A stretch of 35,931 nt of DNA from Planctomycetia bacterium (GCA_034440135.1 JAWXBP010000164.1:1-35931); one strand, 5' to 3'. Shown: positions 1 to 7,728, numbered from the stretch's first letter. Translations and numbers: made by a program. The notes: generated from the letters alone by a model not told the origin.

Positions 1-262
1 CCTTAAAAACATAGAAGCCGGTCGTGAAATTGCGCAGCATCACATGCGCGAGGGCCTGTTCTGCTTTGCCGGCGCTGGCGCCCGTGCCGGTTTGCGCGGG
101 GAATGTTTGTTCCAGTCCGGTGGTGATGCTCCATTCGAAGAGAGGAACCTGCATCTCCTCAGCGGCCTTGCGCACAATTGCGATGGCCCGGGCTTCGTCA
201 TGCGACTCCAACGACATCAAGCCGGCGCCGGAACGGACGAGCAGTTGCAGTTGTTCGAGCAT
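1..262 (-). CDS. AAA+ ATPase, Ycf46-like, N-terminal fragment (runs off the left edge)
   Basis: An open minus-strand frame starts at the ATG at 262-260 and is still open at base 1, giving 87 residues. It begins MLEQLQLLVRSGAGLMSLES, followed by an EAR-AIVRKAAEE stretch and the phrase PLFEWSITTGL. That layout (short N-terminal helix, LVRSG, then W-S-x-T-T-G-L) resembles the N-terminal domain of Ycf46-like AAA+ ATPases, which precedes the P-loop module. The Walker motifs would lie outside the window, so ATPase activity is inferred from this resemblance only. No strong Shine-Dalgarno sequence precedes the start. It lies downstream of purD on the same strand but is separated from it by a long palindrome, so co-transcription is doubtful. 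The family call is moderately sure; the reading frame itself is convincing. Confidence 0.6.
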   Translation of the reverse strand, partial: MLEQLQLLVRSGAGLMSLESHDEARAIAIVRKAAEEMQVPLFEWSITTGLEQTFPAQTGTGASAGKAEQALAHVMLRNFTTGFYVFK

Positions 263-310
263 GGAAACTCGTCAGAAAGTTGTTTGCGGTCGCTGGCAAT
301 GAGTTTATCA

Positions 311-487
311 CACCAGCCCGTAGCGCAAGCGAGGGAGAGTGGGCGACGATGATAGCTTGACGTGTACGCCCTGCCGACCTTCCGCTTCGCGATAGACGCA
401 CTTGATTGCGAGTGAACGTTCCGCTTGGCGTATTCGATTTGACGGTCGTTAACGTCCACTCTCCCTCGCTGGCGCTACGAGCTGGTG
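311..487. repeat. Long imperfect inverted repeat, 32-nt arms
   Basis: The left arm 311-342 and the right arm 456-487 are reverse complements at 30 of 32 positions, separated by 113 nt. The right arm ends 8 nt beyond the purD stop codon, and the left arm lies about 50 nt upstream of the AAA+ gene start. No clear T-run follows either arm. A REP-like or MITE-like intergenic palindrome, possibly acting at the purD 3' end, is the likely reading. The spacer holds no recognisable gene. Confidence 0.8.
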
Positions 488-494
488 TTTGCGG

Positions 495-1793
495 CTATTC
501 CGCCACGTCGGGCTGCGCGTAGAGGAGCGCCTTGTCGGAGATATCCTTGCGGCACCAGGCGCCTTCCCAGCGGATTTTTTTTACCGCGGTGTAGGCCTGC
601 AACTTGGCGGCCGAAACGGAATTGCCGAGCGCCGTCACGCCCAGCACGCGGCCGCCGCTGGTCATCACACGGCCGTCGGACGTGGCCGTGCCAGCGTGGA
701 AGACTTTCACGTCCGGCACCTGCGCGGCGTCTTCGAGACCGCGGATCGCCTTCCCGGTAACGTATTTGCCGGGGTAGCCTTCGCTGGCCATCACCACGCA
801 CAGGCTGGGCCGATCGTCCCACACGGGAGGTTCAATGGAATCGAGACGGCCGTCGGCGACCGCTTCCAGCAGTTCGACCAGATCGCTTTTCAATCGCAAC
901 AACAGCGGCTGGCACTCGGGATCGCCGAAGCGGACGTTGTACTCCAGCACTTTGGGCCCTTGATTGGTGATCATCAGCCCAGCGTACAGCACGCCGCGAA
1001 ACGGCCGGCGCGCACGCTTCATCGCGTGCACTGTGGGCACGAGCACATGCTCCTCAATCCAGCGGAGCATCTGGTCGGTCACCAGCGGCGTGGGGCAATA
1101 AGCGCCCATGCCACCCGTGTTCGGTCCGCGGTCGCCGTCGAAGGCCGGCTTATGATCCTGGCACGCCGGCAAGGTGAGAATCGTGCGGCCATCGGTCAGC
1201 GCTAGTACGCTGGCCTCGTGCCCGTCGAGCCGTTCTTCGATGACGATCGACTTGGCGGCCTCGTCAAACTCTCGCGAGCGCGACAGGGTCTCGACAGCCG
1301 CCAGTGCTTCCGCGCGGCCAGAGCAGACGAAGACGCCCTTGCCGGAGGCCAAGCCATCGGCTTTCACCACGACCGGCACGTCTTCGCGGTCGGTGAGAAA
1401 TGTGGACGCGCGTTCCGCGCTGCGGAACACCTGGTAGTCGGCCGTGGGGACGTCAGCGTTCCGCAGGAGTTCCTTGCAGAAGACCTTGCTGCCCTCCAGT
1501 TCGGCGGCCGCCTTGTTGGGCCCAAAGACTCGCAGGCCTTCGGCTTGGAACGCGTCGACAATGCCGGCCGCCAACGGCCCTTCCGGGCCGACGACGGTGA
1601 GGCCGACCTGATTTTCCTTGGCGAAACTGATCAGCCGTCGGAAATCGTTGACCCGGATATCGACGTTCTCGGCGTCCAGCGCCGTGCCGGCGTTGCCCGG
1701 CGCGACGAACACGCGGTCGGCCCGAGGGCTTTGCTTGAGCTTCCAGGCCAAGGCGTGCTCGCGCCCGCCGTTTCCGATGACGAGGATGTTCAT
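495..1793 (-). CDS. purD: Phosphoribosylamine--glycine ligase (GAR synthetase)
   Basis: This cytosolic ATP-grasp enzyme joins glycine to 5-phosphoribosylamine, the second step of de novo purine synthesis. From the ATG at 1793 the protein has 432 residues, normal for PurD. The N-terminal Rossmann-like signature GNGGREHA is at residues 7-14. The ATP-grasp region carries KADGLASGKGV near 144-154, the loop GDRGPNTGGMGAY lies at about 220-232, and the family signature RFGDPECQ is at 288-295. An upstream TTG at 1817 would add eight residues, but the family starts right at M-x-x-L-V-I-G-x-G, so the ATG is preferred. No clear Shine-Dalgarno sequence is seen at either start. It stands alone, with palindromes on both sides and no other purine genes nearby. 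Identification is very secure. Confidence 0.97.
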   Translation of the reverse strand: MNILVIGNGGREHALAWKLKQSPRADRVFVAPGNAGTALDAENVDIRVNDFRRLISFAKENQVGLTVVGPEGPLAAGIVDAFQAEGLRVFGPNKAAAELEGSKVFCKELLRNADVPTADYQVFRSAERASTFLTDREDVPVVVKADGLASGKGVFVCSGRAEALAAVETLSRSREFDEAAKSIVIEERLDGHEASVLALTDGRTILTLPACQDHKPAFDGDRGPNTGGMGAYCPTPLVTDQMLRWIEEHVLVPTVHAMKRARRPFRGVLYAGLMITNQGPKVLEYNVRFGDPECQPLLLRLKSDLVELLEAVADGRLDSIEPPVWDDRPSLCVVMASEGYPGKYVTGKAIRGLEDAAQVPDVKVFHAGTATSDGRVMTSGGRVLGVTALGNSVSAAKLQAYTAVKKIRWEGAWCRKDISDKALLYAQPDVAE

Positions 1794-1850
1794 GATTGCG
1801 GTCGTGTGATCAGCCAAAGGGACCGCGAAACTTCAGCGCGGCGAATGATA

Positions 1851-1880
1851 ATCTTACGGCGAGCCCGTTCCGGCAAGCAA
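1851..1880 (-). promoter_or_regulatory. Possible sigma-70-like promoter for purD
   Basis: Read on the minus strand there is TTGCTT (1880-1875), an 18-nt spacer and TAAGAT (1856-1851), about 58 nt upstream of the purD ATG. It is a partial match to the consensus in the expected place, but planctomycete promoters are poorly defined, so this is tentative. Confidence 0.35.
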
Positions 1881-1902
1881 GGAGACGCGGCCACGCGAAC
1901 GG

Positions 1903-2010
1903 ACTGTGGGAGGCGTCTCCGACGCCGATGCGCAGGACGTGGTTCAGCTCGGCGGCATCGATCGGTACAGCAGAGTTCTCTCCATCGGCGTCGGAGACGC
2001 CTCCCACAGT
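1903..2010. repeat. Intergenic palindrome, family copy 1 (28-nt perfect arms)
   Basis: Arms 1903-1930 and 1983-2010 are perfect reverse complements with a 52-nt spacer. The arm core (GTGGGAGGCGTCTCCGACGC) recurs in a second palindrome at 11318-11417 that has the same spacer length. It sits between the Gfo/Idh terminator and the purD promoter region. No open frame or transposase is associated, so it looks like a non-autonomous dispersed palindromic element. Confidence 0.85.
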
Positions 2011-2037
2011 CAAATTGCGATACCTTGTGATTCTAAA

Positions 2038-2084
2038 TCAAAAACGAAAAAACGCCGCGCACCCCACTTCTGGCGTACGCGGCG
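2038..2084 (-). terminator. Rho-independent terminator of the Gfo/Idh gene
   Basis: On the minus strand, 28 nt after the Gfo/Idh stop codon, there is a 7-bp GC stem (CGCCGCG at 2084-2078 pairing with 2059-2053) with an 18-nt loop. It is followed directly by a T-rich run, GTTTTTTCG-TTTTT, read from 2054 downwards. Position, stem and U-tract all fit intrinsic termination. Confidence 0.75.
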
Positions 2085-2112
2085 CTGATTTCACAGGCTC
2101 AAACGGAACGAC

Positions 2113-3420
2113 CTAGCCGTCGATCGTATAGCCGTCGCGGTAGACATTCTTGATGATGCTGTCGACCTCGGGGGCGTTGGTCGCTTTGAGATTCTTGGCA
2201 TCCCATTCGATCTTCTTCCCGTCCGCCCAGACGGCTAGGTTGCCGAGCAGGATGGTTTCTGAGAGCGGGCCGGCGTAGTCCGAGAAATTGCTCATCGCCT
2301 GCTCGCCACCGCGAATGGCGTTGACCCATTCGTCAAAGTGACCGGGCGACTTCTTGAACTCCACGTCCTTCATTTCGGCGTCGATCAACTCAAACTCCGC
2401 GCCGTAGTCGTTCGGCGAGTAGATCTTGCCCTGGTCGCCGACGATCAAACAGCCGCTGTCCTTCGGGGCGCGGCCTTCGCCGAACATGGCGACGTCCGGC
2501 AGCTTACCGCCGTCGTACCAGGAGACCTTGAGGGCTGGCCGAGTGTCGTTGGCGGGGAACTCGAAGTCGATGATCGACCACTTCGGATAGCTGTCCTTGT
2601 TGTGGCCGGCCGTCTTGGCGACGACCGAGGTCGGGTTCTTCAAGCCCAGGCCCATGAACGGCATGTTGAACGTGTGACACGCCATGTCGCCCAACGCGCC
2701 GGTGCCGAAGTCCCACCAGCCGCGCCACGCGAACGGATGATAACCGTTCGAGTACGGGCGATACGCCGCGGGGCCGAGCCACAGTTCCCACTTCAGATTC
2801 GAGGGAATCGGCGATTCCGCTGGGCGGGGACCGCCTTGCGGCCAGATCGGTCGGTTCGTCCAAACGTGGACTTCCTTGACTGTGCCGATCACACCGGCCT
2901 GCAGCAACGCGGCCGCCTTGCGGACGCCGTCTTCCGACGTGCCTTGATTGCCCATCTGCGTGGCGACGCCCTTCTCGCGGGCGACTTCGCCCAAGCGGCG
3001 GGCTTCGTAAATCGAGTGCGTCAGCGGCTTCTGGCAGAAACAATGCTTGCCCATGCTCATCGCCTTGTAGGCGGCGACGGCGTGGCAGTGATCGGGCGTG
3101 CTGACCGTGACGGCGTCGATCTTATCGCCCATCTTGTCGAGCATTTCGCGGAAGTCATGAAACTTCTCCGCGCTCGGGAAGCGGGCGGCGCCGGCCGCGA
3201 GGTTCTTGTCGTCAATGTCGCAGATGGCGACCATATCGCCGTTCTGGCCCGCGTCTTCGGAATCGCTCGAGCCCTTGCCCGTGACGCCGATCGACGCGAA
3301 TTGAATTTTCTCGTTCGGTGAGTTGCTCTGCGCTCGGGCGACTCCGCCGGCCGCCCAGAAGCCGACGCCCGCCAGGGCAGAGGTTTTGACAAAGGTCCGA
3401 CGGCTGGTGGGGCGCGCCAT
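2113..3420 (-). CDS. Gfo/Idh/MocA-family oxidoreductase, Tat-exported
   Basis: The 435-residue protein belongs to the NAD(P)-dependent Gfo/Idh/MocA sugar dehydrogenase superfamily; the substrate cannot be read from sequence. The N-terminus has a twin-arginine signal: S-R-R-T-F-V-K at residues 6-12, then a hydrophobic stretch and an A-R-A-Q-like cleavage region near 28-31. This suggests export of a folded, cofactor-loaded enzyme to the periplasm. The Rossmann part (about 38-160) contains VAICDID and the STPDHCHA loop. The usual E-K-P motif reads QKP at 130-132, keeping the lysine. A Gfo/Idh C-terminal domain follows, with a W-W-D-F-G-T-G-A-L-G-D-M segment. The start at 3420 is supported by AGGAG at 3434-3430, nine bases upstream. 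It appears monocistronic, with its own promoter and terminator. Such exported paralogues are abundant in Planctomycetes. Confidence 0.93.
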   Translation of the reverse strand: MARPTSRRTFVKTSALAGVGFWAAGGVARAQSNSPNEKIQFASIGVTGKGSSDSEDAGQNGDMVAICDIDDKNLAAGAARFPSAEKFHDFREMLDKMGDKIDAVTVSTPDHCHAVAAYKAMSMGKHCFCQKPLTHSIYEARRLGEVAREKGVATQMGNQGTSEDGVRKAAALLQAGVIGTVKEVHVWTNRPIWPQGGPRPAESPIPSNLKWELWLGPAAYRPYSNGYHPFAWRGWWDFGTGALGDMACHTFNMPFMGLGLKNPTSVVAKTAGHNKDSYPKWSIIDFEFPANDTRPALKVSWYDGGKLPDVAMFGEGRAPKDSGCLIVGDQGKIYSPNDYGAEFELIDAEMKDVEFKKSPGHFDEWVNAIRGGEQAMSNFSDYAGPLSETILLGNLAVWADGKKIEWDAKNLKATNAPEVDSIIKNVYRDGYTIDG

Positions 3421-3496
3421 GACAGCAGACTCCTAAGCAGGAAACGAGGCGAAAACAGCTGAGCCAAGGAAAAAGTGGCCTGGCTGGTGGGCTTAT

Positions 3497-3525
3497 ACGA
3501 TAACCTGCCGGAATAGGGTTGACAA
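3497..3525 (-). promoter_or_regulatory. Probable sigma-70-like promoter of the Gfo/Idh gene
   Basis: On the minus strand TTGTCA (3525-3520) is followed by a 17-nt spacer and TATCGT (3502-3497), placing a start of transcription about 70 nt before the ATG at 3420. Spacing is ideal and the -35 box matches 5 of 6 consensus bases. Confidence 0.5.
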
Positions 3526-3572
3526 GTTTGCCCGGGCGGAGGAAGTGGTGCAGATTGGCTCGCACGAAATGA

Positions 3573-3824
3573 CTAGCGACGACTGAGACCTGCCACAACG
3601 AATACCGCGCCACAAGCAACTATGAGAGTCGCTGAAATATAAGGGCCAGGCTTCCAAGCGGCCCACGCGGTTCCTGGCCTGGCAGAATTCGGAGAAACCA
3701 CGACTCCGTAGACGATTGCGATCAGACCTATGCAAACCATCATCCAACGCAGAAAAGGTCCACGCCGCCTTGGAGAATGGCCCGACCCGCTGGCTGGCGG
3801 TGACTTGTACGGGTTAGCGTCCAT
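3573..3824 (-). CDS. Small two-helix membrane protein of unknown function
   Basis: The 83-residue protein begins with M-D-A-N-P-Y-K-S-P-P, an opening seen in many small planctomycete membrane proteins of unknown role. A basic patch (RRRGPFLR, about 19-26) precedes a first hydrophobic helix (about 27-44). A second helix lies at about 62-79, and the protein ends in S-R-R. The segment between the helices contains two tryptophans. Both helices and the positive residues suggest an inner-membrane protein. It lies upstream of the Gfo/Idh gene on the same strand, but about 150 nt and a promoter-like sequence separate them. No domain was recognised. The start is the only ATG in the frame ahead of the conserved opening. 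Confidence 0.65.
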   Translation of the reverse strand: MDANPYKSPPASGSGHSPRRRGPFLRWMMVCIGLIAIVYGVVVSPNSARPGTAWAAWKPGPYISATLIVACGAVFVVAGLSRR

Positions 3825-4205
3825 GCCCCCGATTCTAACAGGCCCCCGAGCGCCCGGCCCGGTTTTGGCCTACTCCTGCCCCTGGGCGCTGCTATACTTC
3901 GGGTATCTGGTTTGCCGATTTCAGTTGCGGCCCCGATTTTTGCCTGGTTCTGGGGGCCGGTTCTTTCTCTCGCCATCCCGGCTTGGTGGACCACCATTTT
4001 GGTCCCTTGCTTGGCGGCCCTGATTTAGCATCGGGCCACGCGATCTGTCCGGAACGGACGGTCGATCGAAAGGCTTTTGCTCACCGCCGGTTTTTGGCGC
4101 GCTGGGTTCAGGCCTTGCTAGGCAGCACATTAGGAACAGTTCGCGATCCGCCGGACCTTTCGGCGATACGTCCCATACTCATTTTTGTCAGGATCAAGCA
4201 CCTTC
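3825..4205. other. Intergenic region with no recognised gene
   Basis: These 381 bases separate divergent genes. Much of the stretch is rich in G, T and C runs (about 3842-4020). The short open frames here look like chance frames. No convincing promoter, tRNA or terminator was found. An AGGA at 4190-4193 may serve the downstream start at 4206. Confidence 0.5.
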
Positions 4206-4430
4206 ATGATGACACTTATGCGAGACATTGATTACGCGGCCCAGGCCGTGCGCTCGGCGCTGCAACAGAAGTTTGGTCGCCAGCACGACCTCAACGAGCT
4301 CAAGGTCGACGCGCTCGACAAGACCATTCGCGTGACGCTGTCAGACCTGGACGCGGAAGGCACACGGGACGAGCTGCTGGCCGCGATTCGCAAGGCCGGC
4401 GTGCTGGAAGAGTTCTGGTCCGCGAACTAG
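4206..4430 (+). CDS. Small conserved-looking hypothetical protein
   Basis: From the ATG at 4206 the product is 74 residues (MMTLMRDIDYAAQAV then a mixed alpha/beta pattern). Helix-like residues 7-22 are followed by strand-like KVDALDKTIRVTLSDL and a C-terminal helix (EGTRDELLAAIRKAGVLEEF). An in-frame TTG at 4185 is possible, but the ATG has AGGA twelve bases upstream and is preferred; another ATG lies at 4218. The alternating polar/hydrophobic pattern and absence of low complexity suggest a real small cytoplasmic protein. No family was recognised. It precedes the DUF309 gene by about 110 nt on the same strand and could share its transcript. Confidence 0.65.
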   Translation: MMTLMRDIDYAAQAVRSALQQKFGRQHDLNELKVDALDKTIRVTLSDLDAEGTRDELLAAIRKAGVLEEFWSAN

Positions 4431-4542
4431 TCGCCATTGCGGCGCTCACCGCCGCGGCACACGGGCGTTATGGCTTCATCGTCAAGCCGGTTCTATAATC
4501 GGGCGTGTTGAGGAATTTGCGCACCCCCGGGCGGAGCTGTCG

Positions 4543-4932
4543 ATGGCCGCGGCTGAATATGACGCCCTGTACCTGCAGGGGGTCGCGTATTTCAATGATT
4601 GCGAGTTCTTCGAGGCCCATGAGGTCTGGGAAGAACTTTGGCAGGAAGATCACGGGCCCTCTCGCAAATTCATGCAGGGCCTGATCCAGGCCGCAGTGGC
4701 GTTGCATCATTTTGGCAACGGCAATATTCGCGGCGCCAAGAAGGTCTACTATGGCAGCCGCAGTTATCTGGCGGCCTACCGGCCTGTGCATATGGGCATC
4801 GACCTGGAAAAATTCATCGGCGAGATGGACCAGTGCTTCGCGGAAGTCGCCACGGCGACGGAGACGTTTCCGGAGATCACCATCAATCCGGAACTGATCC
4901 CAGAGATTCACCTCGATCCCCCGGCGGAGTAG
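4543..4932 (+). CDS. DUF309 family protein
   Basis: The 129-residue protein shows the full DUF309 signature. This is a small helical domain of unknown biochemical function found in bacteria and archaea. Diagnostic segments are FEAHEVWEELW (23-33), the FMQGLIQAAVALHH helix (43-56) and GNIRGA (60-65). Acidic and histidine residues in the first segment are the conserved ones of the family. The C-terminal tail (about 100-129) is proline- and acid-rich. A GGAG at 4533-4536, six bases before the ATG, supports the start. It lies between the 74-residue unknown and the LON-domain gene on the same strand. Neighbours do not suggest a specific role. Family assignment is confident, function unknown. Confidence 0.9.
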   Translation: MAAAEYDALYLQGVAYFNDCEFFEAHEVWEELWQEDHGPSRKFMQGLIQAAVALHHFGNGNIRGAKKVYYGSRSYLAAYRPVHMGIDLEKFIGEMDQCFAEVATATETFPEITINPELIPEIHLDPPAE

Positions 4933-5059
4933 GCTTTGCACCACGGAGTCACGGAGAGCGGAGAACTAGCGATGAGCGATGCATACCGCCGCTCAAAAAC
5001 TACTTCACTCACTACCTACTTCGCCGACTCCACCTACTAACTACTCCACCTACTCCCCT
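4933..5059 (+). other. Leader region with a pyrimidine-rich degenerate repeat
   Basis: After the DUF309 stop there is a short motif CACCACGGAGTCACGGAGAG (4939-4958). From about 5001 to 5059 follows a tract made of CTAC, CTCC and ACTA words with almost no G. Its reverse complement is built from GTAGT and GTGGAG words, very like the minisatellite at 15417-15500. It is probably a degenerate repeat, not coding, although a frame happens to run through it into the LON gene. Confidence 0.5.
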
Positions 5060-5758
5060 ATGTCCTCTGATTCGGAAAACGCGGATTTTCAAGGTTTCGC
5101 CGGTCGGACGCGGGTCTTTCCGCTGCCGAACGTGGTGTTGTTTCCGCACGTGATTCAGGCGCTGCATATCTTCGAGCCGCGCTACCGGGAGATGACCGAG
5201 GACGCGTTGGCGGGCGACAAGCTGATCACGATGGCGCTGCTCGCGCCGGGATGGGAACCGAACTACGAAGGGCGGCCCGCGTTGCAGCCGGTGGCCTGCT
5301 TGGGACGCATCGCGACGCATCACGTGTTGCCGGATGGACGCTACAACTTGTTGCTGCTGGGGTTGAAGCGCGTGCGAGTGCTCGAGGAGTTGCCAACGGA
5401 GCACAGTTTCCGCGAGGCGCTGGTGCAGGTGATCGACGACGAATACCCGCCGCAGGGCGCCGCAGAGCGGCAACGCATTCAGCGGCAACTGATGGACGGG
5501 TTTCGCCGCGCGCTGCCATTGTTGCCGGACATGCAAGAGCAAGTCGAGCAGTTCGTTTCGAGCGACGTCAGTCTCGGGATTCTGACCGACATCCTGGCCT
5601 ATTCGCTGCCGCTGTCGCTGGACGAAAAGCTGTTACTGCTCGGCGAAGCCAACGTCGACCGCCGCGCGGCCCAGTTGGCGGACTATATGCTGCGCATGAA
5701 GGGCGGGAACGAGGCCGGCAATCAGCGGGTGTATCCGCCGGAGTTTAGTGAGAATTGA
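5060..5758 (+). CDS. Stand-alone LON N-terminal (substrate-binding) domain protein
   Basis: The 232-residue protein matches the LON N-terminal substrate-recognition domain without the AAA+ or protease parts. The opening strand and loop read FPLPNVVLFP (20-29), then HIFEPRYREM (36-45), a G-R-I-A block and GRYNLLLLGLKRVRV. The C-terminal half is a helical bundle (about 125-215) with a P-L-S-L-D-E-K-L-L-L-L helix. Such proteins may present or bind substrates for Lon-like proteases, but activity is unproven. The frame extends upstream to 4979, but those 27 residues come from the low-complexity pyrimidine tract and are unlike the family. The ATG at 5060 gives the normal family start. It is the last of three plus-strand genes and converges on the ABC permease gene. 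Confidence 0.9.
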   Translation: MSSDSENADFQGFAGRTRVFPLPNVVLFPHVIQALHIFEPRYREMTEDALAGDKLITMALLAPGWEPNYEGRPALQPVACLGRIATHHVLPDGRYNLLLLGLKRVRVLEELPTEHSFREALVQVIDDEYPPQGAAERQRIQRQLMDGFRRALPLLPDMQEQVEQFVSSDVSLGILTDILAYSLPLSLDEKLLLLGEANVDRRAAQLADYMLRMKGGNEAGNQRVYPPEFSEN

Positions 5759-6032
5759 GGTAGGGTTTGAAGTGTTCAGTTTTCAGCGTGGTAGGGCGGG
5801 CCGTGCGCGAGACAGTCGCTGTCGACGAGTGCGGCGTCGCGTTCGATAAGGCGCTGCGAATCGCAAATCTAAGGCCCGCCGTTTTATTTTGAAATCGGCG
5901 GGCCTTACGTTTCGAACGAGCGCAGAGTTAGCGATGCGCGACGTCGTGCAAAAAATTGACGCAGTTCGCCCGCGCGCGGCCCGCCCTACGTCCCACTCGC
6001 TCTCCCCTCTGCCTCTCTGCGGTGAAGACGCA
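5759..6032. other. Convergent intergenic region
   Basis: This 274-base gap lies between the converging LON-domain and ABC permease genes. Besides the nested palindrome at 5791-5989 it holds a TTCAGTTTTCAG word (5774-5785) shared with 8694-8705. A pyrimidine-rich TCTCCCCTCTGCCTCTCTGC (6000-6019) lies just before the permease stop codon. No gene was found. Confidence 0.6.
5791..5989. repeat. Nested inverted repeat between convergent genes
   Basis: The outer arms 5791-5809 and 5971-5989 are reverse complements at 18 of 19 positions (core GGGCGGGCCG). Inside is a perfect 12-bp stem, 5870-5881 with 5896-5907, and a 14-nt loop containing TTTTATTTT. The arms share the word GGCCCGCC with the inner stem. 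The element lies between two gene 3' ends and may act as a bidirectional terminator or a REP-like element. No good U-tract follows the inner stem. Confidence 0.75.
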
Positions 6033-7712
6033 CTAACCGTTGGCGGGTTGGCCGTCGTCCCAGGGGTTTTTGCGGAGTGGCTCGGCGCTGGGTTGGAGCG
6101 ATTTGTCGTCTTCGACGACGCGGCGCGGTTTGGAAGCGCGAACTTGTTGCACTTCGCGGGCGATGGTCGGCAGGTTGAGCAACACGATCAATCCGGTCGG
6201 TAAACCGAGCAAGGCCAAGACCGCGAGCTGTTGGCTGATCGGCAGACTGTCTTCCGACATTTCCATCAGCGTCCAGAACGGGTTGCTGGCTTCGACGAGC
6301 GAGTATTCGCTGCGCCAGAACGGTTCCATCAAGTGGATGCTGAGCGGGATCCCGCAGCCAAGGAGAATCAGCAGGATGGTCACCAGCAGCGACATGAACA
6401 TGGTCCCCCAGCCGGCGCGGCGCAGCAGGAGCATGATCAGTCGCGTCAGTCCGAGATAGCCGGCCAGGTACAGGAACATCACCATGCCGAAGGTCAGCGG
6501 ATTGAAGTCTTTCATCCACGTGACCGTCATCGACTGGGTGTAGCTGGCCGGCGCGGCCTGCTGCCAGATCATTTCGGCAATAACGGTCAGCACCACCAAC
6601 GCCAGGTAGCTGCCGAGCGCAAAGACATATCCAGAGCCGGAGCCGGGGTTAAACCAGGTGAAGAAGGCGCGGCCGAGGAAGCTTTGCGGCAGTTGGCGGC
6701 GGACTCGGAGCGAGAGCTCGCCGGCTTCGCCGACCATGAACGCGCCCATCACGGCCCAATGGATGCCGGAAAACGTAAGGAGCAGCACAAAGAAAGCTCG
6801 TTCTTCGGACAGGTAGATGCCGTACGTCATCCAGCCCAGGAAGAGCAGTTGTTGGAACAGCATCACCACGCGGAGCTTGGTGCTGCGATTGTTGCTGGGG
6901 AAATCGAGTTGGGCCGAGGAGGCCTGCACGACGAGTGCGAAGTAGCCCCAGAACACGCTCAGCACGGCAAGATTGCCGATCCAGAATTCCGGATCGCTAA
7001 TTGCAATGCCGTTGAATTCGGCGATGTTGACCGCCGCCATGGACGCGATGAAGAATACCAACAGTAGTCCAGCGACCATGAAGACGGACAATACGACTTG
7101 CCAGTGCCGTTCGCTGGTGGCCGTGGCCACGAGCAGACCGATCGCCGAGAGCCCCAGCGAACCGTGGAACATATAGAACATCACCATCCCGATCAGAGGG
7201 ATGTCGATGCCGCGCAGTAGGTACGTGAACGCCAGACACGGAGCGAGCGCGGAATAGTAGACCAGCATCTGCAACATGGCGCTGGCGAGCTTGCCGGTGA
7301 TGACATGCCGCGGCGTGAGCGTGGTGACGGAGAGCAGTTCATACGTGCCGTCGGCGCGCTCCGTGGCCAGCGACCAGAAGGCGCTGAACGGCACCACGAC
7401 GAGAAGCGCGAAATTCAGAATGACAAAATATCCGCCGAACAAGAATAAGCCCGACGAGCCGTAGTAGATGCTCGGGCCGACCACCGCCACGCCGAGCATG
7501 GTCCAACCCCAGGCGGCCGCCAGCACTAGCGTGAACGTGACCGTGAACTGCCGACTTTTGAGCGCCTGGCGGGCTTCTTTCACCAGGATCGGGTTCAAAC
7601 GCTGATTGATCGCCGTCACGGCGCGGTCGAGCAGGCCCCACAGGCCGGAGTCCGGCCGCGACTCGTCCTCGATTACTTCGACAGCGGTAATGGCTTCTTC
7701 GAGGGTGCTCAT
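6033..7712 (-). CDS. ABC-2-type transporter permease
   Basis: The 559-residue integral membrane protein is the likely partner of the ABC ATPase encoded just upstream (16-nt gap). A cytoplasmic N-terminus (1-60) contains the NPILVKEARQALKSRQF segment typical of ABC-2 permeases. About twelve hydrophobic segments follow in two groups (roughly 57-285 and 290-510), separated by polar stretches. The ERADGTYELLSVTTLTPRH loop after the second helix is the coupling-type segment common in this class. The C-terminal 50 residues are charged and proline-containing, so probably cytoplasmic. The substrate cannot be deduced. The order exported protein, ATPase, permease suggests one export or envelope-remodelling complex, vaguely reminiscent of gliding-type ABC systems; that parallel is inference. 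Confidence 0.85.
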   Translation of the reverse strand: MSTLEEAITAVEVIEDESRPDSGLWGLLDRAVTAINQRLNPILVKEARQALKSRQFTVTFTLVLAAAWGWTMLGVAVVGPSIYYGSSGLFLFGGYFVILNFALLVVVPFSAFWSLATERADGTYELLSVTTLTPRHVITGKLASAMLQMLVYYSALAPCLAFTYLLRGIDIPLIGMVMFYMFHGSLGLSAIGLLVATATSERHWQVVLSVFMVAGLLLVFFIASMAAVNIAEFNGIAISDPEFWIGNLAVLSVFWGYFALVVQASSAQLDFPSNNRSTKLRVVMLFQQLLFLGWMTYGIYLSEERAFFVLLLTFSGIHWAVMGAFMVGEAGELSLRVRRQLPQSFLGRAFFTWFNPGSGSGYVFALGSYLALVVLTVIAEMIWQQAAPASYTQSMTVTWMKDFNPLTFGMVMFLYLAGYLGLTRLIMLLLRRAGWGTMFMSLLVTILLILLGCGIPLSIHLMEPFWRSEYSLVEASNPFWTLMEMSEDSLPISQQLAVLALLGLPTGLIVLLNLPTIAREVQQVRASKPRRVVEDDKSLQPSAEPLRKNPWDDGQPANG

Positions 7713-7728
7713 ACGTTCCAGGTCATTG

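Noticed and set aside
489-1205. Plus-strand frame across purD
   Set aside because: Lies wholly inside the conserved purD gene and shows no family features.
2338-3321. Plus-strand frame across the Gfo/Idh gene
   Set aside because: Antisense to a well-supported gene with a ribosome-binding site and terminator.
3825-4205. Possible tRNA or small RNA gene in the long gap
   Set aside because: No cloverleaf, conserved T-loop word or terminator could be identified by eye.
4979-5059. 27-codon N-terminal extension of the LON-domain protein
   Set aside because: Encoded by a low-complexity pyrimidine tract; the family start matches the ATG at 5060.
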